NCBI GenBank assembly: GCA_028817895.1
Contig: JAPPOQ010000002.1
Location: forward strand, 40,908-104,907
Length of the DNA stretch: 64,000 nucleotides
DNA from: Ahrensia sp.
GTDB lineage: Bacteria > Pseudomonadota > Alphaproteobacteria > Rhizobiales > Rhizobiaceae
Reading direction: 5' to 3'
In this document: positions 1-10,539 of the stretch, piece after piece
Position numbering within the stretch: the stretch's first letter is position 1
Layout of the letters: the number at the start of each line of letters is the position of its first letter
Notes under the pieces: model-generated
Told to the model about the DNA's origin: nothing
What the model saw: only the letters and a program-made list of their open reading frames with translations
The model's database searches: none
Made by a program: the position numbers and the translations under genes

Positions 1-2
1 TC

Positions 3-1544
3 GGCGGTGGACCAAACCGCATCGGCCAGGGCATCGAGTTTGACTATTGCTGCTGCCATGCTGCCTTCGCGCTTGCCGATGCGGGCATTGAATCGATCAT
101 GGTCAATTGCAACCCCGAGACCGTGTCGACGGACTATGACACGTCCGACCGGCTGTATTTCGAACCGCTCACCGCAGAAGATGTGCTGGAAATCATCCGG
201 GTTGAGCAGCAATCCGGCGAGTTTTTGGGCGTCATCGTGCAATTTGGTGGCCAGACGCCGCTTGGCCTTTCGCAGGCGCTCGAAGATGCCGGTGTTCCCA
301 TTCTTGGAACGTCCCCGGATGCCATCGATCTTGCCGAGGATCGCGACCGTTTCCAGAAGCTGCTGCAAGATCTTGGTCTCACGCAGCCCGTCAACGGCAT
401 CGCACGATCGGTGGACGAAGCGCGCGAGACCATCTCCGACATTGGCTATCCGGCGGTTCTGCGCCCCTCCTATGTTCTGGGCGGACGCGGCATGGAGATC
501 GTGCGCGATGACGCCGCGTTTGAGCGCTATATCAGCGAGGCAGTGATCGTTTCTGGTGATACACCGGTTCTCATCGACAGCTATCTGACCAACGCCATCG
601 AAGTGGATGTCGACTGCCTGTGCGACAGTGAAGGTGAGGTTTTCATTGCCGGGATCATGGAGCATATCGAAGAGGCGGGCATTCACTCCGGTGATTCAGC
701 CTGCACCCTGCCGACGCGGTCTTTTGACGATGCGATGATCGCTGAGATCACACGACAGACGGCCGGTCTCGCCAAGGCGCTAAACGTCGTCGGGCTTATG
801 AATGTGCAATACGCAATAAAAGACGGCACGATTTTCGTGCTGGAGGTCAATCCGCGTGCGAGCCGCACGGTGCCGTTCGTCGCAAAGTCCATTGGCGTCC
901 AGGTTGCCCGCATCGCTGCCAGGCTTATGGCCGGAGCAGAGCTCTCAGATTTGCTGCCCGATCCGCCCGATGTCACGGCACTCAACCACATTGCCGTCAA
1001 GGAGGCCGTGTTCCCCTTTGCGCGCTTCCCCGGTGTCGACACTTTGCTTGGGCCGGAAATGCGCTCGACCGGTGAAGTGATGGGACTCGATTCAGACTAT
1101 GCCATGGCCTTTGCGAAGGCGCAGCTGGGGGCCGGCAATAACCTGCCGACTGATGGCACGGTTTTCATATCGGTTAAGGGCGACGACAAGGACAAGATCA
1201 TACCTGCCGCGCAGATCCTCGCCGGACTCGGCTTCACCATTCTGGCAACCGGCGGCACGCAAAGAGTGTTGGAAGCGGCGGGCATCGAATCCACACGCAT
1301 CAATAAGGTGCTGGAAGGCCGCCCCCATGCGGAAGACGCCATTCGCAACCGGCAGATCGATTTGATCTTCAACACGACCGAGGGCGCCAAAGCGCGTAGC
1401 GATTCGAAATCACTGCGTACAGCCGCTTTGATGAACAAGGTACCCTATTACACAACGGTTTCCGGCTGCCTCGCCGCCGCAAATGCGATCGAAGCCATGT
1501 CGAATGACGTGATCAGCGTGAAACCGCTCCAGACTTACTTCTGA
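3..1544 (+). CDS. carB: carbamoyl-phosphate synthase large subunit, C-terminal part (5' truncated by window)
   Basis: Open from window start in frame 3 ([17 protein letters not shown]...), [28 protein letters not shown]-grasp core, C-terminal MGS-like domain. Confidence 0.97.
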   Translation, partial: GGGPNRIGQGIEFDYCCCHAAFALADAGIESIMVNCNPETVSTDYDTSDRLYFEPLTAEDVLEIIRVEQQSGEFLGVIVQFGGQTPLGLSQALEDAGVPILGTSPDAIDLAEDRDRFQKLLQDLGLTQPVNGIARSVDEARETISDIGYPAVLRPSYVLGGRGMEIVRDDAAFERYISEAVIVSGDTPVLIDSYLTNAIEVDVDCLCDSEGEVFIAGIMEHIEEAGIHSGDSACTLPTRSFDDAMIAEITRQTAGLAKALNVVGLMNVQYAIKDGTIFVLEVNPRASRTVPFVAKSIGVQVARIAARLMAGAELSDLLPDPPDVTALNHIAVKEAVFPFARFPGVDTLLGPEMRSTGEVMGLDSDYAMAFAKAQLGAGNNLPTDGTVFISVKGDDKDKIIPAAQILAGLGFTILATGGTQRVLEAAGIESTRINKVLEGRPHAEDAIRNRQIDLIFNTTEGAKARSDSKSLRTAALMNKVPYYTTVSGCLAAANAIEAMSNDVISVKPLQTYF

Positions 1545-1933
1545 TCCGGTATCGCGGCCATAGCTTCGATCTCGACCAGAAACTCCGGTCGCGTGAAGCC
1601 GGAGACGATCATCAGCGTTGATGCTGGCACTGAGTCGGGGGCAATATCGACGAGATAACGGTCGCGCGCGCTCATATAGGCGGCCATGTCCTCACGCCTG
1701 GTCACATAGGCTGCCAGATGAACGATGTGCGAGCGGTCCATGCCGCCCTCCTTCAATATCGCATCGATATTGGCGAAACACAGATCGGTCTGAGCCTCCA
1801 CGGCCTGCGGCACATTGCCATCGCGACCAAGCGGCAATTGCCCTGATGTGCGCAAAATCCGCCCGCCAAAGACCGTGCCATGCGCATAACGACCGAAAGG
1901 CTTGGCGATGCTGTCTGGAAAAAGGCTGTTCAT
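1535..1933 (-). CDS. RidA family (enamine/imine deaminase-like) protein
   Basis: [39 protein letters not shown]...; YjgF/RidA pattern; start placed at internal Met. Confidence 0.85.
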   Translation of the reverse strand: MNSLFPDSIAKPFGRYAHGTVFGGRILRTSGQLPLGRDGNVPQAVEAQTDLCFANIDAILKEGGMDRSHIVHLAAYVTRREDMAAYMSARDRYLVDIAPDSVPASTLMIVSGFTRPEFLVEIEAMAAIPDQK

Positions 1934-2085
1934 AGGCTCCTCAAGGCCCCGGCGAGGTATCTGCCCATTTATTGAGCAACGTGGCTTGGAAGCCAAAATT
2001 TAGGCGTTTCGACTTGACAACAGGGGGCAACAACGCGTGGATATGCGCAGCATCCAACATCACTCGCGACAACGGGGTCTCCTCC

Positions 2086-3093
2086 ATGAAGCCATTGAAA
2101 CAACTTGCGGCAGCCACTTTCACCACTCTCATGCTCTCCGGCCTTGCGGTCAATGGCGCAGTAGCAGCGGAAAAGGTCACTTTCGGCACCAACTGGCTCG
2201 CCCAGGCTGAGCATGGTGGCTTCTATCAATCGGTTGCCGACGGTACATATGAATCCTGCGGTCTCGAAGTGGAGATCGTTCCCGGTGGACCTCAGGTCAA
2301 CAATCGCAGCCTCATGATCGCTGGCCGCATGCAATTCCATATGGGTGGCGACATGTTGCAGGCTTTCTCAGCGGTGCAGGAGGGCATTCCAGTCGTTTCC
2401 GTGGCCGCCGTGTTTCAAAAGCACCCGCAGGTGATTCTGGCGCATCCGGGTGAAGCGGAGAGTTTTGAAGACTTGAAGAACCTTTCATTGCTGATCGGCG
2501 ACAATGGTTTCCAGAGCTACTATCAATGGATGATGGCCGAATACGGCTTCACGGCTGAGCAACGTGAGCCCTACACGTTTAACCCGGCGCCTTTCCTCGC
2601 CGACAAGAAGAAGGGCATGCAGGGCTATCTGTCGTCCGAACCTTTCGTCGTTGAAAAGGAAGGCGGCTTCAAACCCAACGTCTTTTTGATCGCGGATGCG
2701 GGCTATTCCACCTACGCGACCACGATCGAGACCATGGCATCCACAATCGAAGAAAAGCCTGAAGTGGTGAAGTGCTTCGTGGAAGGCTCCATCAAGGGTT
2801 GGTACAACTATCTCTATGGCGACAACGCTGCTGCGAACGCGCTCATTAAGGCGGACAATCCCGAAATGAGCGATGACAAGATCGCCTACGCCATCTCCAA
2901 GATGAAGGAATTCGGAATCGTCGATTCCGGTGACGCCGAAACCAAAGGCATCGGCGTTCTGACAGAAGAGAAGGTTGGAGACTTTTTCAACAAAATGGTG
3001 GAGGCTGGTGTGGTCAACGCCGGCGTGAACTGGAAAGCCAGTATCAACACATCGTTTGTTGGCCAAGGCCTTGGAATGGACCTGAAGAAGTAA
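2086..3093 (+). CDS. ABC transporter substrate-binding protein, NMT1/THI5-like
   Basis: Signal peptide MKPLKQLAAATFTTLMLSGLAVNGAVAA then VTFGTNWLAQAEHGGFYQSVADGTYESCGLEVEIVPGGPQ. Confidence 0.88.
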   Translation: MKPLKQLAAATFTTLMLSGLAVNGAVAAEKVTFGTNWLAQAEHGGFYQSVADGTYESCGLEVEIVPGGPQVNNRSLMIAGRMQFHMGGDMLQAFSAVQEGIPVVSVAAVFQKHPQVILAHPGEAESFEDLKNLSLLIGDNGFQSYYQWMMAEYGFTAEQREPYTFNPAPFLADKKKGMQGYLSSEPFVVEKEGGFKPNVFLIADAGYSTYATTIETMASTIEEKPEVVKCFVEGSIKGWYNYLYGDNAAANALIKADNPEMSDDKIAYAISKMKEFGIVDSGDAETKGIGVLTEEKVGDFFNKMVEAGVVNAGVNWKASINTSFVGQGLGMDLKK

Positions 3094-3168
3094 AGCCAAA
3101 CCATCCGTTCAGTCTCGAAACCAATCATGTGACCGGCGCGAGGTCGTCGGTCACATGCGGCACAAAAC

Positions 3169-3999
3169 ATGACGACAAGCGCAGCTATTGCGAGACGCGA
3201 CCGCGTTTCCGTGTCAAAGTCCCAACCCATGGGAGACACTGGCACGCCTCTTCTGTCGCTCACGGGGATCGACAAGGTCTTCGGACGAGACATCGTTGCT
3301 TTGAGCAACTTTTCGCTTGATGTGCGAGAGGGCGATTTCATTTCGCTGCTCGGCCCGTCGGGCTGCGGCAAGTCGACCTGTTTGCGGTTGATCGCCGGGC
3401 TGATGCAGCCAACATCAGGCAAGATGCGCTGGAGTTCGCCGGAAGCGTCTGAAGGATTGGGGGTTGTCTTTCAGGAACCAACGCTGATGCCGTGGGCAAC
3501 GGTGGAAGACAATGTGTTTCTGCCATTGCGCCTGATGGGAAAAAGCAAGTCATCAGTGCTGGATGACATTTACTCATCGCTGGCGATGGTCGGCCTTGAA
3601 GGGTTCGAGGGAGCCTATCCCCGCGCACTCTCGGGTGGCATGAAGATGCGCGTTTCCATTGCGCGCGCCATGGTCACGAAACCCAAACTCATCCTAATGG
3701 ATGAACCCTTTGCGGCGCTTGATGAAATCACCCGCTTTAAGCTCAACAATGATCTGCTTACGATGCAGGCGCAGCTGGGTTGCACGGTCATCTTCGTCAC
3801 CCACTCCGTGTTTGAGAGCGTGTTTCTGTCCAACCGCGTGGTTGTTATGGCCGCTCGCCCCGGTCGGGTGATTGAGGAACTTGCTGTCAATGCACCCTAT
3901 CCGCGCGACGAGGTGTTCAGGACCTCCGCAGACTATGCCGCGCATTGTCGTGCAGCATCTGAAGCGTTGAAAGCCGCCATGGGAGACGTTCCGCATTGA
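3169..3999 (+). CDS. ABC transporter ATP-binding protein (nitrate/taurine/pyrimidine type)
   Basis: Walker A GPSGCGKST, signature LSGGMKMR, Walker B LILMDEP; start codon uncertain. Confidence 0.92.
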   Translation: MTTSAAIARRDRVSVSKSQPMGDTGTPLLSLTGIDKVFGRDIVALSNFSLDVREGDFISLLGPSGCGKSTCLRLIAGLMQPTSGKMRWSSPEASEGLGVVFQEPTLMPWATVEDNVFLPLRLMGKSKSSVLDDIYSSLAMVGLEGFEGAYPRALSGGMKMRVSIARAMVTKPKLILMDEPFAALDEITRFKLNNDLLTMQAQLGCTVIFVTHSVFESVFLSNRVVVMAARPGRVIEELAVNAPYPRDEVFRTSADYAAHCRAASEALKAAMGDVPH

Positions 4000-4892
4000 C
4001 CCAGACCACACTTGATGAGGTGAGCGCCCAAGCAACAACACCGGACACGATGAAGGCGCATGCCGACACGGTTGATGCGGAGGAGTTTGCCCGCGCCCGA
4101 AAGCAGCGGCTCGACAAAATCGGCACCTGGGCGATGCCCGTTATCGTCGTGGTGCTCACCGTTTTTGCCTGGGATCAGATCGTGCGGATCAACGAGATCC
4201 CGCACTACATCCTGCCCGGTCCAGGCCGCGTGTTTGAAACGCTGATCAATGACTGGTCGGTGCTGTTCAACGCCTGGACGATCACCATGGCCATCACGAT
4301 CATGGCGCTGCTGGTTGCTGTGCTGGGCGGGGCGGGGCTTGCTATTTTGTTCACTCAGTCACGCCTCACCGAAATGGCGCTTTACCCCTATGCGGTGATC
4401 CTTCAGGTTACGCCTATCGTCTCCATCGCGCCGTTGATCTTTATCTATGTGGAATCAAAGCTTGTCGGCCTTCTCATTTGCGCCTGGCTGGTGGCTTTCT
4501 TTCCAGTGCTGTCAAACACCACGCTGGGGCTGAATAGCGCCGACCACAATCTTCGCGACCTGTTTTCGATCTATAAGGCCTCGCGCTGGCAGCGTTTGCG
4601 CTATCTGCAATTGCCATCCGCCCTGCCCTATTTCCTCGGCGGGTTGCGCATAGCCGGGGGTCTTGCGCTCATTGGAGCCGTTGTTTCGGAGTATGTCGCG
4701 GGCACAGGCGGCATTGGCTCCGGCCTGGCCTTCACCATTCTGGAAGCCGGTTACCGGCTCAACATTCCGCGCATGTTCGCGGCGCTTTTCCTGATCGCGG
4801 TCACCGGCGTGGTGATCTACGCTATTTTGAGTGTGATCAGCCATCTTCTGCTGCGGAAGTGGCACGAAAGCGCGATCAAGCGGGAGCAGTGA
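3996..4892 (+). CDS. ABC transporter permease
   Basis: Multi-TM protein, 4-bp overlap with preceding ATPase gene. Confidence 0.9.
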   Translation: MTQTTLDEVSAQATTPDTMKAHADTVDAEEFARARKQRLDKIGTWAMPVIVVVLTVFAWDQIVRINEIPHYILPGPGRVFETLINDWSVLFNAWTITMAITIMALLVAVLGGAGLAILFTQSRLTEMALYPYAVILQVTPIVSIAPLIFIYVESKLVGLLICAWLVAFFPVLSNTTLGLNSADHNLRDLFSIYKASRWQRLRYLQLPSALPYFLGGLRIAGGLALIGAVVSEYVAGTGGIGSGLAFTILEAGYRLNIPRMFAALFLIAVTGVVIYAILSVISHLLLRKWHESAIKREQ

Positions 4893-6182
4893 GTGAGTGA
4901 TTTCCTGACACTCCCCGAAGGCTCCTTCACGCTGGACAATATCCGCATCCCAGCGGCCATGATTGGTGAAAGCGGCGATCTCGTTGAAACCAGCCTTTCT
5001 GTCGCCGATGGGTTGGTCACTGATACCAGGCAGGAACAAATCATCGACTTGGGCGGGGCCATGGTGATGCCCTGCCCGGTCGATATGCACACGCATCTCG
5101 ACAAGGGGCATATCTGGACGCGAGCACCCAATCCTGACGGCAGTTTCATGGGCGCGCTGGAAACGGTGAGCGCAGACCGCGCCGCCAATTGGAGCGCAGA
5201 TGACGTTCGCGCGCGCATGGAGTTTTCGCTCAAATGCGCCTATGCGCATGGCACACGTGCGATCAGAACGCATCTGGATTCGCTACCACCTCAAGCAGAT
5301 ATTTCATGGCCCGTCTTTGCCGAACTCAGAGACATATGGGCGGATCGTATCAACTTGCAGGCATGTTGCCTGACCGGCATTGACCATGTTCCGCCGAATG
5401 GTGGGACCGAATTCGATCACACAGCTGACATCGTGGCGAGCACCGGCGGCGTGCTCGGCGTTGTCACCTATCCGGTCGATGATTTGCGCGACCGACTTGT
5501 CACCTTCTTCGAGGACGCTGGAAATCGGGGGCTGGAAACCGATTTCCATGTCGATGAGACCGGCGATCCCTCCGTCGCGACTTTGCGCATGCTGGCACAG
5601 GTCGTTCTGGAAACCGGGTTCGACAAGCGCGTAGTCGCCGGTCACTGCTGCTCACTGGCGGTGCAGGACGAGAAGGACTGCGCGGAAACTCTTGAACTCG
5701 TTGCAGAGGCGGGAATCCACATCGTCTCTCTCCCGATGTGCAATCTCTATTTGCAGGACCGCAACACGGACCCATCCGTTCAGCGCACGCCGCGATGGCG
5801 TGGCATAACCGTTGTGCATGAAATGCGCGCGCTCGGCATTCCCATCAGCTTTGCTTCGGACAATACGCGCGACCCGTTCTACGCCTATGGCGATATGGAC
5901 ATGCTGGAAGTCATGCGCGAAGCAACGCGCATCGGGCATCTCGATCATTCAAGCGAAGACTGGCCTGCAAGCTTCACGGCGACCCCGGCCACGACTTGCG
6001 GCTTCGAAGAGCGCCGACTTTCCGCCGGGGAGCCAGCGGATTTCATCATCCTGTCCGCCCGGTCATGGACCGAGTGCTTTGCCCGTCCGCAATCCGACCG
6101 TATCGTTGTGCGCAACGGTAGAGCGATTGATCGCACCCTGCCGAGCTATAGCGAGTTAGACCATCGAGTGGAGCCTGCATGA
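4893..6182 (+). CDS. amidohydrolase family protein, cytosine deaminase-like
   Basis: PVDMHTHLDKGHIW, H246-type AGHCCSL, SFASDNTRDPFYAYGDMDMLEV; GTG start directly after permease stop. Confidence 0.87.
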   Translation: MSDFLTLPEGSFTLDNIRIPAAMIGESGDLVETSLSVADGLVTDTRQEQIIDLGGAMVMPCPVDMHTHLDKGHIWTRAPNPDGSFMGALETVSADRAANWSADDVRARMEFSLKCAYAHGTRAIRTHLDSLPPQADISWPVFAELRDIWADRINLQACCLTGIDHVPPNGGTEFDHTADIVASTGGVLGVVTYPVDDLRDRLVTFFEDAGNRGLETDFHVDETGDPSVATLRMLAQVVLETGFDKRVVAGHCCSLAVQDEKDCAETLELVAEAGIHIVSLPMCNLYLQDRNTDPSVQRTPRWRGITVVHEMRALGIPISFASDNTRDPFYAYGDMDMLEVMREATRIGHLDHSSEDWPASFTATPATTCGFEERRLSAGEPADFIILSARSWTECFARPQSDRIVVRNGRAIDRTLPSYSELDHRVEPA

Positions 6183-7585
6183 CCACCGCACCCGATATCG
6201 CCGCCGCGAAAGCGGAGTTGGACCATCTCGACATCGACACCAATCCGGACACGGTTCGGCAGAAAAGCCGCGATTTCTTCTGGTATTCGCCGGTTCTGAA
6301 AGACCGCATGGACCACCTCGTCGCCGATTTCGTGGTTGCCCCAAAAAGCGAAGACGAGATCACTGAGATTCTGAAAGCGTGCTTCCGCCACAATGTGCCC
6401 GTCACGACACGCGGCGCAGGCACCGGCAATTACGGACAAGCCATGCCGATGCGGGGCGGCTGCGTCATGCATCTCAAACACATGGCCGCCGTCAAAGACA
6501 TTCAGCCCGGCAGGGTTGTCGTCGAACCGGGTTGCCTCCTCAAAGACCTCGACGCGGCCTGCAAGGAGCATTCGGGCCAGGAAATCCGCATGTTCTCGTC
6601 AACATGGGCCACCGCATCCATCGGCGGCTTCATTGCGGGCGGGTCCGGCGGTGTTGGCTCGGTTCATTGGGGGCAGTTGCGCGATCTGGGCAACATTCTG
6701 CGTCTGCGCGTCGTCACCATGGAGGAAGAGCCGCGCATTCTGGAGTTTCAGGGCGAGGACCTCGCCCGCGTCAGCCACGCCTATGGAACAAACGGCATCA
6801 TCACGGAAGTCGAAATGCCGCTGGCTCCCGCCTATGACTGGGTCGGTGTCGGTGTCACCTTTGACGATTTCGGCCATATGACCGGCTTCACCGAGGAATT
6901 GTGCAAGCAGGACGGCATATTGCTGAAACTTGCGACACCCATCGAAGCCCCAATTCCGCAACTCTACTTCCAGCGTTTCGCACCGCATATGAAGGATGGC
7001 CAGCACTTGCTTCTGTGCATGGTCGCGCCGCATGCGATGGACGCATTCACCACCTTCTGTGCGCGCGACCCTGAAGCCGACATTCTCTACCGCTCTGACG
7101 AAACCAAATGGCCCCGCGATCCGGGTCATGTCTTCGAATATGGGTGGAACCACACCACTTTGCGCGCGCTGAAGGTCGATCCCTCGATCACCTATTTGCA
7201 GGTGCGCTATGGTGGCGATGATATGCTGGAGAAGATCGCCGCGATACGGGAGGAATTTGGCGACGAGGTCCTGCAGCATCTGGAAGCCATTCGCGAGAAC
7301 GGCAAGGTCATCTTTGCCTGCCTGCCAATCGTGAAATTCACCACGGAAGAACGGCTGGATGAGATCGTAGCCAAACATGAAGAGCTTGGCTGCATGGTTT
7401 TCAACCCGCATCGCTACACGCTTGAGGAAGGCGGTCGCCAAACGGTCGATGATCGACAACTGCGCTTCAAGAAGGAGGCCGATCCCAAGGGGCTTTTGAA
7501 CCCCGGCAAGATGATCTCGTGGGATAATCCTGACTGGGCCTATGACGAGATGTATTCCTACCCGCATATGAAGAAGCCGGCCTGA
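6179..7585 (+). CDS. FAD-binding oxidoreductase (FAD-linked oxidase family)
   Basis: PVTTRGAGTGNYGQAMPMRGGCVMHL FAD-binding motif; C-terminal FNPHRYTLEEGG...LLNPGKM. Confidence 0.88.
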   Translation: MTTAPDIAAAKAELDHLDIDTNPDTVRQKSRDFFWYSPVLKDRMDHLVADFVVAPKSEDEITEILKACFRHNVPVTTRGAGTGNYGQAMPMRGGCVMHLKHMAAVKDIQPGRVVVEPGCLLKDLDAACKEHSGQEIRMFSSTWATASIGGFIAGGSGGVGSVHWGQLRDLGNILRLRVVTMEEEPRILEFQGEDLARVSHAYGTNGIITEVEMPLAPAYDWVGVGVTFDDFGHMTGFTEELCKQDGILLKLATPIEAPIPQLYFQRFAPHMKDGQHLLLCMVAPHAMDAFTTFCARDPEADILYRSDETKWPRDPGHVFEYGWNHTTLRALKVDPSITYLQVRYGGDDMLEKIAAIREEFGDEVLQHLEAIRENGKVIFACLPIVKFTTEERLDEIVAKHEELGCMVFNPHRYTLEEGGRQTVDDRQLRFKKEADPKGLLNPGKMISWDNPDWAYDEMYSYPHMKKPA

Positions 7586-8175
7586 TGCCAAAACGTGCGC
7601 TCGTCGTCTTCGCTCACCCCGTTCCAGAAAGCTTCTCGGCTGCCCTGCACAAGACTGTGGTCGAAACGCTGCAAAGCACGGGCTGGGAAATCGACGATTG
7701 CGACCTCTACGCGGAAGGCTTCTCGCCAGTTTTGACGACAGAAGAACGGCGCAACTATCACGATCTCAGCATCAACACTTCGCCGGTGCAGGGATATGTC
7801 GACCGCCTAAATGCAGCGGAGGCGCTTTTCCTTGTCTTCCCGGTCTGGAACTTTGGCTACCCGGCCATTCTCAAAGGTTTCTTCGACAGGGTCTTTCTGC
7901 CGGGCGTTTCTTTCAAACTGGTGGACGGAAAGGTTCGCCCCAATTTGGAGAACATCAAGACCCTCGTTGCGGTCACGACCTATGGCGGCACCCGTGTGCG
8001 CGCCTTCCTTGCCGGCGATCCGCCGCGCAAGTGCATTACCCGCCCGGTGCGCTATGTTACAAACCACAAAACAACCATCCGCTACCTTGCCCTGTATGAC
8101 ATGAACCGCGCGACCCAGCAGGATCGCACAGCGTTTCAAAGCAAGGTGGCCAACACCTTGAAGAGGCTTGCATGA
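7585..8175 (+). CDS. NAD(P)H-dependent oxidoreductase, flavodoxin-like fold
   Basis: MPKRALVVFAHPVPESFSAALHKTVVETL...LFLVFPVWNFGYPAILKGFFDRVFLPGVSF. Confidence 0.88.
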   Translation: MPKRALVVFAHPVPESFSAALHKTVVETLQSTGWEIDDCDLYAEGFSPVLTTEERRNYHDLSINTSPVQGYVDRLNAAEALFLVFPVWNFGYPAILKGFFDRVFLPGVSFKLVDGKVRPNLENIKTLVAVTTYGGTRVRAFLAGDPPRKCITRPVRYVTNHKTTIRYLALYDMNRATQQDRTAFQSKVANTLKRLA

Positions 8176-8807
8176 AAGCGCTGCTCGTCTTTTGTCATCC
8201 CAAATCAGACAGTTTCACCGCAGCCGTTGCACAAACGGTTATCGAAGAGCTGGAAAATGGCGGCGCTCAGGTCAAGGTCATTGATCTGTACCGCGCCGGA
8301 TACGATCCGGTCATCACGGCTTCTGAATGGGATTGCTATGAAGATTGCGAGCAGAACTGCATGGGACAGGAAGAGACGATCGAAGCGCTCAAATGGTGCA
8401 ATTCACTGATCTTCGTGTATCCAACCTGGTGGTACGGCATGCCAGCCATGCTGAAGGGCTGGCTGGAGAAAGTGCTGGTGCCGGGCGTTGCCTTCCACAT
8501 GCCCTCGCCCGATGGCGGGAACATCAAGCCGGGCTTGCGGCACATCACAAAACTTGCCGTTTTCACCACCTGCGGCGCATCGCGATGGCTGACCACCTTT
8601 ATCGGCGCGCCGGGCAAGCGCACGCTTTTGCGCGGTGTGCGCCTGCTCTGTGCCCGTAAATGCAAAACAACCTATGCCGCGCATTACCTCATGGACTCAT
8701 CAACACCGGAATCCCGCAAGGCCCATCTGGAGACAGTACGCGACAAAGCAAAACGCATGGTGGGCACGCAGCCTGCTCCCGCCGCCCGCCTTGAACCCGC
8801 CGAATGA
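8172..8807 (+). CDS. NAD(P)H-dependent oxidoreductase, flavodoxin-like fold (paralogue of upstream gene)
   Basis: MKALLVFCHPKSDSFTAAVAQTVIEEL...LIFVYPTWWYGMPAMLKGWLEKVLVPGVAF. Confidence 0.88.
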   Translation: MKALLVFCHPKSDSFTAAVAQTVIEELENGGAQVKVIDLYRAGYDPVITASEWDCYEDCEQNCMGQEETIEALKWCNSLIFVYPTWWYGMPAMLKGWLEKVLVPGVAFHMPSPDGGNIKPGLRHITKLAVFTTCGASRWLTTFIGAPGKRTLLRGVRLLCARKCKTTYAAHYLMDSSTPESRKAHLETVRDKAKRMVGTQPAPAARLEPAE

Positions 8808-9724
8808 TACCGATTCTCAACTTCGCGGACTTTACCGGCGCCGACCGAAGTCGCTTCGTCTCAGCGCTTGGAGAAGCTTGTCGTGGCCCCGGTTTTCTTG
8901 GCCTGACCGGACATGGCATTGACCCAGCTTTGATTGAAGAAACCTTCGCGGCGTCACGAACCTTCTTTGCCTCACCCGATGCGGTGAAATCATCGGTTGC
9001 GATTGAAAACTCGACCCATAATCGCGGCTATGTTGCCGAGAAGTCTGAAACGCTGGACCCTGCGTCGGGAAAGAGCGATCACAAGGAAGCTTTCAACATC
9101 GGGCTTGATCTTGCCGCAGATGACCCACGCGTGGTGGCAAATGAACCGTTTCGCGGCGTAAACCTTTGGCCGCAACAAGACGGCTTCAAGGACACGCTGA
9201 ACGGGTATTTCGACGCCGTTCTTGAGCTCGGCGTCAATCTGCACCGCGCGGTGGCGCTGGATCTCGGCCTCGATGAGGACCATTTCACACCGCATTTCAG
9301 CGAACCCATGGCGACCCTTCGTCTGCTGCATTATCCGAAAGCGCCGCAGAAGGCAGAGAGCCTCGGCGCGGGCGCGCACACAGACTATGGCGCGCTCACC
9401 CTGTTGCGAACCGACGGCGTGGCCGGGCTTCAGGTGCGAAAGCGGGGCGGCGGCTGGATCGATGTCCCACCAATTGATGACGGCTTTGTTCTCAATATCG
9501 GCGACTGCCTGATGCGCTGGACGGGCGGTGTCTACGCTTCCACCCCGCATCGCGTTCTGCCACCGCAGCAGGAGCGCTATTCCATCGCCTTCTTTCTCGA
9601 TCCTAATCCCGAGACCGAGATCGCAACTCTGCCTATCGAAGGGGCGAAGACCTTCCCGACCGTGACCGCAGCGGACTATCTGGCAGAACGCTTGGCGGCG
9701 ACATACGGAGAAACGACACCATGA
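8804..9724 (+). CDS. isopenicillin N synthase-like 2OG-Fe(II) oxygenase
   Basis: GAHTDYGALTLLRTDGVAGLQV...HRVLPPQQERYSIAFFLDPN (HxD...H, RxS). Confidence 0.92.
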   Translation: MIPILNFADFTGADRSRFVSALGEACRGPGFLGLTGHGIDPALIEETFAASRTFFASPDAVKSSVAIENSTHNRGYVAEKSETLDPASGKSDHKEAFNIGLDLAADDPRVVANEPFRGVNLWPQQDGFKDTLNGYFDAVLELGVNLHRAVALDLGLDEDHFTPHFSEPMATLRLLHYPKAPQKAESLGAGAHTDYGALTLLRTDGVAGLQVRKRGGGWIDVPPIDDGFVLNIGDCLMRWTGGVYASTPHRVLPPQQERYSIAFFLDPNPETEIATLPIEGAKTFPTVTAADYLAERLAATYGETTP

Positions 9725-10503
9725 CGCGCCGTCTGCACTGGGCCGACTACAGAACGGCCGAATTCGACGAAATCGATCCTATGAAAACCGTCGCCGTGCT
9801 GCCGACCGCAGCCATTGAGCAGCACGGCCCTCATTTACCCGTTGGCGTCGATGCGATGATCGCGCAGGGCATGCTGGACACGGTGGAAGAGCGCATTGGC
9901 AATGATATCGACATGCGTATTCTGCCCGTGCAAGCGGTGGGAAAATCCAACGAGCATCTGTTTGCAAAAGGAACTTTGACCATTCCCGTCAATCTCGCCA
10001 TCGATCTGTGGGTTGAAATCGGCCTGTCGGTTGCCCGCGCCGGGGTCAAGAAGCTTGTGATTGCCAACTCCCATGGCGGGAATCTGGACATCATCAGCAT
10101 CGTTTCGCGCGAATTGCGGGTGCGCGAAAGCATGCTGGTGGCCAAATGCCAATGGGGCGCCTTCGGCCACCCAGCAGGCATGTATTCGACCGACGAGCTG
10201 CGCTACGGCATCCATGGCGGCGATGTGGAGACGTCACTCATGCTGCATTTCCGGCCGGAACTTGTGGATATGAGCAAGGCACAGACCTTTCACTCCAGTG
10301 CGCAGGACGTCGCCGATGAGGAAGTACTGATGCCGACCGGCCCGATCTCCTATGGCTGGATTGCGACCGATCTCGGCCCTGACGGTGTGGCGGGTGATGC
10401 CAGCGCCGCAACCGCTGAAAAGGGAGCACAGACCGCCCGGCATCAGGCAGACGGCTTTGTCTCGTTGCTTCACGAAATGATCGCAAAGCCCCTGCCCGGC
10501 TGA
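9721..10503 (+). CDS. creatininase family protein
   Basis: AVLPTAAIEQHGPHLPVGVDAMIAQG, ANSHGGN, HGGDVETSLML. Confidence 0.92.
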   Translation: MTRRLHWADYRTAEFDEIDPMKTVAVLPTAAIEQHGPHLPVGVDAMIAQGMLDTVEERIGNDIDMRILPVQAVGKSNEHLFAKGTLTIPVNLAIDLWVEIGLSVARAGVKKLVIANSHGGNLDIISIVSRELRVRESMLVAKCQWGAFGHPAGMYSTDELRYGIHGGDVETSLMLHFRPELVDMSKAQTFHSSAQDVADEEVLMPTGPISYGWIATDLGPDGVAGDASAATAEKGAQTARHQADGFVSLLHEMIAKPLPG

Positions 10504-10539
10504 TCCGGGCGAACTCAAGTCCTTCTGCAGTCTGAAGAT

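Noticed and set aside
1934-2085. Possible TPP riboswitch ahead of the THI5-like transporter
   Set aside because: No CTGAGA or other conserved thi-box core found in the leader
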